Shown here: piece after piece, positions 8,244 to 14,317 of the stretch | Numbering within the stretch: position 1 is the first letter of the stretch | Layout: every line of letters starts with the position of its first letter | DNA from: Clostridium sp. CAG:575 | Lineage (GTDB): Bacteria > Bacillota > Clostridia > TANB77 > CAG-508 | Direction: 5' to 3' | Assembly (NCBI GenBank): GCA_000435535.1 | Contig: FR884533.1 | Location: 2,992-17,319 of the forward strand | Length of the DNA stretch: 14,328 nucleotides | The notes under the pieces: model-generated | What the model was told of the DNA's origin: nothing | Seen by the model: the letters and a program-made list of their open reading frames with translations, nothing else | Databases searched by the model: none | Made by a program: the position numbers and the translations under genes

Positions 8244-8271
8244 TGCAAATTATGTAAAATTATGATATAAT
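8243..8271 (+). promoter_or_regulatory. Strong sigma-A-type promoter for the putative lipoprotein gene
   Basis: TTGCAA (8243-8248), a 17-nt spacer, and a consensus TATAAT (8266-8271) preceded by an extended -10 TG (8263-8264). Transcription would begin near 8278, leaving a leader of about 93 nt before ATG 8371. This is the best promoter match in the window. Confidence 0.8.
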
Positions 8272-8327
8272 ACAATTAATATTCGTGAGTACAACGAACT
8301 ATAAAAAATGTACTATTTTAATAAAGA

Positions 8328-8360
8328 ATACTAATATTTTAGTATCTTTTTAAAAAGATA
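8328..8360 (+). promoter_or_regulatory. Two overlapping palindromes in the lipoprotein leader
   Basis: ATACTAA (8328-8334) and TTAGTAT (8339-8345) form a 7-bp stem with a 4-nt loop. It overlaps by 3 nt the perfect 18-bp palindrome TATCTTTTTAAAAAGATA (8343-8360). The second palindrome ends on the first base of the Shine-Dalgarno AGGAG (8360-8364). The two stems cannot both be complete at once. They could be an operator or an RNA switch; neither role is shown. Confidence 0.5.
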
Positions 8361-8370
8361 GGAGATATCT

Positions 8371-9048
8371 ATGAAAAAACGGAAAAAATTATTATTAGTA
8401 GCAATTACAATTTTATGTATGTTAAGTTTGACAGGAGCAAGTTGTTCAGAAGAAACTGTCAAGGAGGAAAAAAATTTAGAAAGACTTACTCCTATTAGTG
8501 GCAGTGTACTTGAGAAAACACACGATATTGAAGGACTTGAATTTGTAACTACATATGATGTGGGAGAATATGACTTAAGTAGATGGAGAATAACAGACTC
8601 AAAGGTTATAAATATGACTGCCAAAGTTACAAATGTTCCAGAAGGTGCAACCGTATTAGTTGAACATGTTCATATTGACATGTCTCTAAAGTCTACAAAT
8701 CCACAGTTAGATGGGCTTTCACAAGACAACATGGACGATTCTTACCATGGAACATCTCAGGATGGATTTTATGTAAGTGATAAGTATCCATACAAGAATC
8801 AGTTTGTAATAGAGGGATTTAGCAAAGATTTGATTGATGGTTGGATGTTTGTATGTGGAGATTATGGCGGTGGCGGCATAACTCAAAGAAGACTTACAGA
8901 AAATAATTTAGTGCACGAAGGAAATGTATATGCTAACAAAATGCAGGTAGTTTATGACGTATTAATAAAGTACGAAGGAGAGGAATATTATCATGTTGAG
9001 TCAGTATTGGATGAGTTTCTTATTCCAATAGAATATGATAGTAACTAA
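8371..9048 (+). CDS. Putative secreted lipoprotein of unknown function
   Basis: A 225-residue protein I do not recognise as a named family. Residues 1-24 are a lipoprotein-like signal: KKRKK, a hydrophobic core LLLVAITILCMLSL, then LTGASC with Cys25. The lipobox is imperfect because Gly-Ala-Ser precedes the Cys where L-x-x is usual, so ordinary signal peptidase cleavage is possible. The mature part has no further membrane segment and contains DDSYHGTSQDGFYVSDKYPY, an EGFSKDLIDGW segment, a GGGG stretch (DYGGGGIT) and YDVLIKYEGEEYYHVESVLDEFLIPI. It looks like a compact beta-rich extracellular domain. AGGAG (8360-8364) lies 6 nt before ATG 8371. It has its own strong promoter and terminator, so it is transcribed alone; that, and the presence of many unnamed proteins of this style in Gram-positive accessory DNA, makes it a possible acquired gene. 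Confidence 0.8.
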   Translation: MKKRKKLLLVAITILCMLSLTGASCSEETVKEEKNLERLTPISGSVLEKTHDIEGLEFVTTYDVGEYDLSRWRITDSKVINMTAKVTNVPEGATVLVEHVHIDMSLKSTNPQLDGLSQDNMDDSYHGTSQDGFYVSDKYPYKNQFVIEGFSKDLIDGWMFVCGDYGGGGITQRRLTENNLVHEGNVYANKMQVVYDVLIKYEGEEYYHVESVLDEFLIPIEYDSN

Positions 9049-9081
9049 TGTTTTCTCTACTGAATATTAATAGTTTTTTTC

Positions 9082-9121
9082 AATACCCAGTCAGTTTTTA
9101 TTGACTGGGTATTTTCTTTTT
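9082..9121 (+). terminator. Strong intrinsic terminator of the lipoprotein gene
   Basis: AATACCCAGTCA (9082-9093) and TGACTGGGTATT (9102-9113) form a perfect 12-bp stem with an 8-nt loop, followed by TTCTTTTT. It lies 34 nt after the stop codon. The remaining gene-free stretch to 9351 holds short direct repeats (9125-9135 and 9160-9170), the der promoter and the der leader. Confidence 0.9.
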
Positions 9122-9199
9122 GAGTTAAAATGTGTTACAGTTTCCTTACTGAATAGTAATTAAAATGTGTCAAAAAATAAAACTTAAGCAAATTATTTC

Positions 9200-9228
9200 T
9201 TGCTTTTTAAAACACAGTATAGTAAAAT
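9200..9228 (+). promoter_or_regulatory. Sigma-A-type promoter for the der-plsY-gpsA-zinc ribbon operon
   Basis: TTGCTT (9200-9205), a 17-nt spacer, and TAAAAT (9223-9228). Predicted transcription start is near 9235, giving a leader of about 115 nt. The box sequences are identical to those of the promoter at 6225-6253 and most of the spacer also matches. Confidence 0.65.
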
Positions 9229-9319
9229 ATCTATATAAATATTTATGAAGCAATTTACAATATAAGAAATAAATATAAGATACTTGAAATAAATATATAT
9301 ATGAATAGGAAAGGAGGAT

Positions 9320-9341
9320 ATACTAATCAAATGATTAGTAT
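9320..9341 (+). promoter_or_regulatory. Hairpin between the Shine-Dalgarno sequence and the der start codon
   Basis: ATACTAATC (9320-9328) and GATTAGTAT (9333-9341) form a perfect 9-bp stem with loop AAAT. AAGGAGG (9311-9317) is two bases upstream and ATG 9352 is ten bases downstream. The linear distance from Shine-Dalgarno to start is 34 nt, but only about 12 nt if the hairpin is folded. Confidence 0.7.
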
Positions 9342-9348
9342 AAGCTAA
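9331..9348 (+). CDS. Possible five-codon leader ORF (MISIS) before der
   Basis: ATG 9331 opens a frame encoding Met-Ile-Ser-Ile-Ser and ends at TAA 9346-9348, one codon before the der ATG and in the same frame. AAGGAGG ends 13 nt upstream, a long but usable spacing, and this is the nearest ATG after the only good Shine-Dalgarno. It might be translated and couple to der, or be a chance ATG in the hairpin loop. There is no protein-level evidence. Confidence 0.3.
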   Translation: MISIS

Positions 9349-9351
9349 AAA

Positions 9352-10674
9352 ATGTCAAAACCAATTGTAGCAATAATAGGAAAACCAAATGTAGGAAAAT
9401 CAACATTTTTCAATTATTTAGCAGGAAGTAGAATATCAATTGTACAAGACACACCAGGAGTAACAAGAGATAGAATTTATGCTGAATCAAATTGGAGAGG
9501 AAGGCAATTTACATTAATAGATACAGGAGGAATAGAACCAGATTCAGAAGATATAATTCTATCACAAATGAGAGAACAAGCCAATTTAGCTATTACAATG
9601 GCAGATGTTATTATATTTTTAACAGATATAAGACAAGGAGTTACAGCAGCAGATAGAGAAATAGCCTTAATGCTTAAAAAATCTGGAAAACCAATAGTAT
9701 TAGTTTGTAACAAGGCAGATAATTACGAAAAAGATAGTCAAGAAGCATACGAATTTTATAATTTAGGAATGGGGGAACCATATCCAATATCAGCAACAAA
9801 CGCATTAGGAATAGGAGATGTGTTAGATGCAATTTATGAACATTTCCCAGAAAAAACAGAAGACGAAGATATAGATGATACCATAAAAGTAGCCGTAATC
9901 GGAAAACCAAATGTAGGAAAATCTTCTTTAATAAATAAAATTTTAGGAGAAAAAAGAACAATTGTAAGTAATATTGCAGGAACAACAAGAGATGCAATAG
10001 ACACGCCTTTTGAAAATGAACATGGAAAATATGTATTAATAGATACAGCAGGAGTTAGAAAGAAAAATAAAGTAAATGAATCAATTGAAAAATATAGTGT
10101 TATGAGAACAATGCTTGCAATAGAAAGAGCAGATGTATGTTTGATGATGATTGATGCAAATGACGGAGTTACAGACCAAGATGCCAAAATTGCAGGAGAA
10201 GCACATGAATCAGGAAAAGGTGTAATAATAGTTGTAAATAAATGGGATGAATACGAAAAAACAACAGGGACTTTAGAAAAATATCAAAAAGAAGTCTATA
10301 ATAAATTATCATATTTATCTTATGCACCAATCATATTCATATCAGCAAAAACTGGACAAAGAGTAGAAAAACTATTTGATATGATAAACAATGTTGCAAA
10401 ACAAAACTCAATGAGAATACCAACATCAACATTAAACCAAGTAATAAATGAAGCAATAGCAATGGTTCAACCACCAACAGATAAAGGAAAAAGATTAAAA
10501 ATATACTATGGAACACAAGTAGCAACAAGACCACCAACATTTGTTATATTTGTAAATAATAAAGAACTATTCCATTTTTCTTATCAAAGATATTTGGTAA
10601 ACCAAATAAGAAAAGAATTTGGATTAGAAGGAACACCAGTAAGAATGATGGCAAGAGAAAAAAATGACCCATAG
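9352..10674 (+). CDS. der: Ribosome-associated double-domain GTPase Der (EngA)
   Basis: A 440-residue Der, an essential GTPase acting in 50S subunit assembly. It has two tandem G domains. The first has GKPNVGKST at residues 10-18, DTGG, and NKAD at 120-123; the second has GKPNVGKSS at 184-192, DTAGV and NKWD at 296-299. A C-terminal KH-like domain follows (RLKIYYGTQVATRPPTFVIFVN...YLVNQIRKEFGLEGTPVRM). Length and order are normal for the family. An in-frame TAA at 9346-9348 rules out an upstream start, so ATG 9352 is chosen although its Shine-Dalgarno is 34 nt away behind a hairpin. The last residues, NDP and the TAG stop, fall at and inside the palindromic element at 10668-10723, so the normal C-terminal tail appears to have been altered by that element. 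First gene of the operon. Confidence 0.97.
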   Translation: MSKPIVAIIGKPNVGKSTFFNYLAGSRISIVQDTPGVTRDRIYAESNWRGRQFTLIDTGGIEPDSEDIILSQMREQANLAITMADVIIFLTDIRQGVTAADREIALMLKKSGKPIVLVCNKADNYEKDSQEAYEFYNLGMGEPYPISATNALGIGDVLDAIYEHFPEKTEDEDIDDTIKVAVIGKPNVGKSSLINKILGEKRTIVSNIAGTTRDAIDTPFENEHGKYVLIDTAGVRKKNKVNESIEKYSVMRTMLAIERADVCLMMIDANDGVTDQDAKIAGEAHESGKGVIIVVNKWDEYEKTTGTLEKYQKEVYNKLSYLSYAPIIFISAKTGQRVEKLFDMINNVAKQNSMRIPTSTLNQVINEAIAMVQPPTDKGKRLKIYYGTQVATRPPTFVIFVNNKELFHFSYQRYLVNQIRKEFGLEGTPVRMMAREKNDP

Positions 10675-10723
10675 GGACGGTTCTTGTGGGACAAAAATGA
10701 CCCAAGAGAACCGTCCCCATGGG
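10668..10723. repeat. GGGACGGTTCT-type palindromic intergenic element
   Basis: Arms 10668-10685 and 10706-10723 pair over 18 positions with one mismatch (10673/10718) and one G-T pair; the core is GGGACGGTTCT against AGAACCGTCCC. An inner TGGG/CCCA pair (10687-10690, 10701-10704) continues the stem. The motif AATGACCCA occurs twice, just before and inside the element. Palindromes with this core are, to my knowledge, dispersed between genes in many Clostridia. The hairpin is followed by an A-run, not T, on the plus strand, so it is not a normal terminator of der. The element contains the der stop and sits in the 71-bp gap before plsY. Confidence 0.8.
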
Positions 10724-10745
10724 ACAAAAAAAGGAGGAATAAAAA

Positions 10746-11390
10746 ATGGCAGCATATATTGCAATGGCTATAATAGCTTATTTAATAGGAAGCGTGAATT
10801 TTTCTGTTATTATTAGTAAAAAGATGGCAGGATTTGATGTTAGAGAAAAAGGAAGTGGAAATGCAGGAAGTACAAATGTATTACGTACAGTAGGCAAAAA
10901 AGCAGCAGTTCTAACTTTAATTTGTGATATTTTAAAAGGAGTAATCTCTATTTTAATAGCAATATTTATTGGCTCAATAGTAAAAGACGTAAATAAAGAA
11001 TTATTAGTACAAATTGCAGGAATAGCAGTAGTATTAGGACATACTTTCCCAATCTTTTTTGGATTTAAAGGAGGAAAAGGTGTTGCAACTTCGCTTGGAG
11101 TTATACTTATGAGTAACTGGCAAATAGGATTAATTTGTTTAGTATTCGCACTTGTTTTAATGGCTTTAACAAGAATGGTTTCTTTAGGTTCTTGTGGGGC
11201 TGCAGTTTTATTTCCAGTTTTAACATTATTTATGAATGAAAATTATACTGTACTAACAGATGGAAAAAGTGGAAAAACATATTTTATATATAGTATCATA
11301 TTGGCAATAATTGTTTTATATAATCATAGAAGTAATATAAAAAGAATTCTAAATGGAACAGAAAATAAACTAAGCTTTGGAAAAAAGTAG
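10746..11390 (+). CDS. plsY: Glycerol-3-phosphate acyltransferase PlsY (acyl-phosphate dependent)
   Basis: A 214-residue integral membrane enzyme that transfers an acyl group from acyl-phosphate (made by PlsX) to glycerol-3-phosphate, giving lysophosphatidate, the first committed step of phospholipid synthesis. It has the three family motifs in order: GSGNAGSTN at residues 36-44, GHTFPIFFGFKGGKGVAT at ~98-115, and a C-terminal cytoplasmic loop ending IVLYNHRSNIKRIL. About five hydrophobic helices can be seen (near 1-22, 52-78, 86-105, 120-150 and 175-195). AAAGGAGG at ~10730-10737 gives a good start at ATG 10746. The next gene, gpsA, supplies its substrate. The palindrome just upstream may affect how much of the der message reaches plsY. 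Confidence 0.96.
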   Translation: MAAYIAMAIIAYLIGSVNFSVIISKKMAGFDVREKGSGNAGSTNVLRTVGKKAAVLTLICDILKGVISILIAIFIGSIVKDVNKELLVQIAGIAVVLGHTFPIFFGFKGGKGVATSLGVILMSNWQIGLICLVFALVLMALTRMVSLGSCGAAVLFPVLTLFMNENYTVLTDGKSGKTYFIYSIILAIIVLYNHRSNIKRILNGTENKLSFGKK

Positions 11391-11424
11391 AAGCTTTGAT
11401 ATATGAAAGGAATGTGATTAAAAA

Positions 11425-12408
11425 ATGAGAAAAATAGCAATTATTGGAAGTGGAAGCTGGGGAGTTGCATTAGCTGTTCACTTAGCTAGCATAGGAAATG
11501 AAGTTAAAATTTGGTCATTTTTGGAAGAAGAAAGAGATATAATCAATAATGAAAAAAAATGCAAATTCTTACCAGGATTAGACTTACCAGAAGGAATTTA
11601 TTGCTCAACTAATTTTGAAGAAGTAATAAAAGATGCAGAACTTATTTTACATGTAACACCTTCAAAATTTACAAGAAGTACATTTAAACAATACAAACAA
11701 TATGTCGGAAAAACACCTATTATTATATGTGGAAAAGGATTTGAAAAAGAAACTTTAGAAACATTAGATGAAGTTATTTTAGAAGAAATGCCAGAAGCAA
11801 AAGTAGGAGTTTTATCAGGACCAAGTCATGCAGAAGAAGTTTCAAGAGCAATTCCAACAGCTTTAGTTGTAGCATCAAAACATCAAAGCATATTAAAGCT
11901 AGTACAAGATGTATTTATGTCAGAAAAAATGAGAGTATATACATCAAATGATGTAAAAGGAGTTGAACTTGGAGGAGCTTTAAAAAATATTATTGCATTT
12001 TGTGCAGGTGTAGCAGCTGGAATTGGTTTAGGAGATAATAGTTTTGCAGCACTTATAACAAGAGGATTAAAAGAAATATCAAGATTAGGAGTAGAATTAG
12101 GTGGAAAAGAAGAAACATTCTATGGCTTAAGTGGATTAGGAGATTTAATTGTAACTTGTTTAAGTGAACATAGTAGAAATAGAAAAGCAGGAATGCTAAT
12201 AGGACAAGGAAAGTCTTTAGAAGAAACTAAAAAAGAAGTTGGAATGGTAATTGAAAGTATAGATAACATAGAAGTTGCATATGAACTTGGAAAAATACAT
12301 AATATAGAAATGCCGATTGTTGAAACTGTTTATAAAGTTTTATATGAAAACTTAAATCCTCAAGAAGCCGTTAAAAATTTAATGACAAGAGATAAAAAAA
12401 TGGAATAA
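11425..12408 (+). CDS. gpsA: Glycerol-3-phosphate dehydrogenase [NAD(P)+]
   Basis: A 327-residue cytoplasmic enzyme that reduces dihydroxyacetone phosphate to sn-glycerol-3-phosphate, the substrate of PlsY. The Rossmann fold starts at residue 4 with IAIIGSGSWG (GxGxxG at 8-13). VLSGPSHAEEV and the catalytic Lys187 in GGALKNIIAFCAGVAAGIGLGDN follow. The substrate-binding C-terminal domain has GLSGLGDLIVTCLSEHSRNRKAG. Length is normal. An in-frame TAA at 11419-11421 excludes a longer N-terminus. GAAAGGA lies about 13 nt before ATG 11425, a rather long spacing. It is 34 bp downstream of plsY and clearly in the same operon. Confidence 0.97.
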   Translation: MRKIAIIGSGSWGVALAVHLASIGNEVKIWSFLEEERDIINNEKKCKFLPGLDLPEGIYCSTNFEEVIKDAELILHVTPSKFTRSTFKQYKQYVGKTPIIICGKGFEKETLETLDEVILEEMPEAKVGVLSGPSHAEEVSRAIPTALVVASKHQSILKLVQDVFMSEKMRVYTSNDVKGVELGGALKNIIAFCAGVAAGIGLGDNSFAALITRGLKEISRLGVELGGKEETFYGLSGLGDLIVTCLSEHSRNRKAGMLIGQGKSLEETKKEVGMVIESIDNIEVAYELGKIHNIEMPIVETVYKVLYENLNPQEAVKNLMTRDKKME

Positions 12409-12453
12409 AATATAGAAATAAAAGGAATAATAAATGAGGAAGGAATGATTGAT

Positions 12454-13032
12454 ATGGATTTTTTTGATAAATTAGGTAAAAAAGCAAGTGAGGCATACAA
12501 AGTAACAGCAGATAAAACAGGAAAATTAGCAAAAGAAGCAAAACTTAGAATGAAAATGAATGAATTAAAATCACAAATAAATGATATTTATAAAACAATA
12601 GGAGAAGAAATATATCAAAAACATACTAGAGAAGAAGAATATAATATTAATGAAAAATTAGAAGAAAGTTGCACTCAAATAGATGTATTAAGTGCAGAAA
12701 TTGATTCAATATTAAAAGAATGCCTAGAGTTAAAAGATAAAAAACAATGTCCAAATTGTTTTAAGGAAATTGAAAAAAATGTAAAATTTTGTCCATCATG
12801 TGGAGCTAAACAAGAAGAAATAGTTAAAGAAGCAGAAGTTGTTGAAGAAAAAACAGAAAAACAAGAAGATAAAAATGAACAAGAATCTGATAATGAAAGC
12901 AATTTACAACAAGTCGAAGAAGAAAATAATTTAGAAAAAACAGTAGAAATAGAATCTACTCCAAAATTAGAGAATGGAGAAAATGTTCAAGAAATTTCTT
13001 ATACAGAAGCTGATGAAGTAGAACAACAATAA
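12454..13032 (+). CDS. Zinc-ribbon protein with N-terminal helical domain and acidic tail
   Basis: A 192-residue protein of unknown function. Residues 1-90 are predicted helical and partly coiled coil (MDFFDKLGKKASEAYKVTADKTGKLAKEAKLRMKM is cut short here; heptad-like spacing continues to ~90). A treble-clef-like zinc ribbon follows, Cys99-X2-Cys102-X10-Cys113-X2-Cys116 (CPNC...CPSCG). The last ~70 residues are Glu/Gln/Asn-rich and probably disordered. There is no signal peptide or membrane segment. I choose ATG 12454 over ATG 12445: AGGAAGGA (12437-12444) directly abuts 12445 but is 9 nt before 12454, and MDFFDKLGKK is the usual beginning of such proteins. It lies 45 bp after gpsA with no promoter or terminator between, so it is probably the last gene of the der operon. 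Confidence 0.85.
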   Translation: MDFFDKLGKKASEAYKVTADKTGKLAKEAKLRMKMNELKSQINDIYKTIGEEIYQKHTREEEYNINEKLEESCTQIDVLSAEIDSILKECLELKDKKQCPNCFKEIEKNVKFCPSCGAKQEEIVKEAEVVEEKTEKQEDKNEQESDNESNLQQVEEENNLEKTVEIESTPKLENGENVQEISYTEADEVEQQ

Positions 13033-13061
13033 GTTTATTACAAAAATAATAATGTCAAATT

Positions 13062-13088
13062 TTGCGATGAAAAGTGTAAAAATATAAT
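13062..13088 (+). promoter_or_regulatory. Weak candidate promoter
   Basis: TTGCGA (13062-13067) and a perfect TATAAT (13083-13088), but with a 15-nt spacer, shorter than usual. It would start transcription about 10 nt before the hairpin at 13106-13156 and could serve that RNA or the downstream Rpn gene. Confidence 0.3.
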
Positions 13089-13105
13089 AAAATTATGTTT
13101 ACAAC

Positions 13106-13156
13106 AAGCATAGGATATGATATAAATAGATTGTCTATTTAGCATATTCTATGCTT
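13106..13156 (+). terminator. Long two-part hairpin after the zinc-ribbon gene
   Basis: The outer arms AAGCATAGGATATG (13106-13119) and CATATTCTATGCTT (13143-13156) pair over 14 positions with one G-T. The inner arms TAAATAGA (13123-13130) and TCTATTTA (13134-13141) close on TTG. CTTTT follows, so it may terminate the der operon. A second, tight palindrome (13157-13176) comes directly after it. The gap 13033-13335 otherwise holds a weak promoter candidate and two AAGGAG-type sites (13264-13270, 13330-13335) but no gene with a normal start codon. Confidence 0.55.
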
Positions 13157-13335
13157 TTAAAATTCAAGAATTTTAAATCAAAATCTAGGCAAATCTGCCA
13201 AAAAACTCATCAAAAATTAAAATGCAAAAGAAAAAATATTATTTAAGAGTAATAATAAATAATAAAGGAGAAAATAACAAAAATCAAAGGAAAAAGAGAA
13301 ATATTAAAATCAGTAAAAATAAATGAGCAAAGGAG

Positions 13336-14209
13336 TTGAAGATTATAGAAAAACAACTATTGAATCCGAAAATTGACTACGTTTTCAAAAGAATATTTGG
13401 AAGAGTAGGAAATGAAGAGATAACAGCTGCATTAATACAAGCAATTACAAAAATAAAAATTAGTGATTTAAAGCTAGATAATAGTACAATTTTAGAAAGA
13501 GACATAATTGATGACAAAATAGGAATATTAGACATAAAAGGAAAAATTGATAACAACATAAATTGTAATATAGAAATGCAAGTAGCAGATAGAAAAAATG
13601 AAGAAAAAAGAATAATGTTTTATTGGAGTAAAGAATATTCAAGAAGTATAAAGAAAGGGCAAGATTATAATAAATTAGAAAAAACAATTTGTATATTAAT
13701 AATAGATTATGAATTAAAAAAACTAGAAAAAATTCCTAAATACATAATCAAATGGAACCTAAGAGAAGAAGATTATGGAAAATTCATATTGACAGACGTA
13801 TTGGAATTATATATAATCGAATTACCAAAATTCACTAGATATAATGGCAATAAAAAATATACAAAACTAGATGAATGGATAAAATTTATAGAAAATCCAG
13901 AGGTGATTGATATGGAGAATACCAATAAAGAAGTAAAAAAGGCAAAAGAAGTACTAGAAGAAATAAGTCAAGATGAACATGAAAGATATTTAACAGAATT
14001 AAGACAAAAATATATTTTAGATCAAAAAGCTATTGAAGATGCAGGATATGATAAGCGGCTATGAAAGTGGATATAGCAATGGAATAAGCAAGGGAATGCA
14101 AGAAAAAAGTGTACAAATTGCAAAACAAATGAAAATAGAAAAGATAGACATAAAAATAATTTCAAAAATAACAGGATTAACTGAAGAAGAAATTAATAAA
14201 ATAAAATAA
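13336..14209 (+). pseudogene. Rpn family / PD-(D/E)XK transposase-like nuclease gene, broken by a single-base frameshift near the 3' end
   Basis: This resembles the Rpn (recombination-promoting nuclease, PDDEXK_2) family, commonly annotated as transposase and abundant in Clostridia. Its opening NPKIDYVFKRIFG, then ILDIKGK (Asp66) and NIEMQ (Glu80, Gln82), gives the expected Asp...Glu-X-Gln nuclease core. The first frame reads 242 residues to TGA 14062-14064. The typical C-terminus (GYESGYSNGISKGMQEKSVQIA, shown here in part) continues in another frame to TAA 14207-14209. Removing C 14056 turns DKRL-stop into DKGYESGY and restores about 290 residues, a normal family length. The start is unclear: TTG 13336 directly abuts AAAGGAG with no spacing, ATT 13342 and ATA 13345 are better spaced but unusual, and TGA 13324-13326 closes the frame upstream. 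The nuclease core is intact, so a truncated active product is possible. Sequencing error is the alternative. Confidence 0.8.
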
Positions 14210-14287
14210 ATTAATAGAATAGAATTATAAAGTAGTATATCTGCTAAATAGATATTTATAAGTACTAATTTAAAGATAGTGCAAAAT

Positions 14288-14317
14288 AAAAAGTGTGCAA
14301 AACCAGCACACTTTTTT
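14288..14317. terminator. Intrinsic terminator after the Rpn gene
   Basis: AAAAAGTGTGC (14288-14298) and GCACACTTTTT (14306-14316) form a perfect 11-bp stem with a 7-nt loop, ending in a T-run. It lies about 80 nt after the restored Rpn stop codon. The A-run on the left side means it may act on both strands. Confidence 0.85.

Noticed and set aside
9229..9310. Riboswitch or T-box in the der leader.
   Set aside because: This part is nearly pure A/T with no conserved riboswitch core; only the small hairpin at 9320-9341 is supported.
10668..10723. Terminator between der and plsY.
   Set aside because: The stem is followed by an A-run on the plus strand, and plsY lacks its own promoter in the gap.
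12445..12453. ATG 12445 as the start of the zinc-ribbon protein.
   Set aside because: The Shine-Dalgarno directly abuts it; ATG 12454 has normal spacing and a typical N-terminus.
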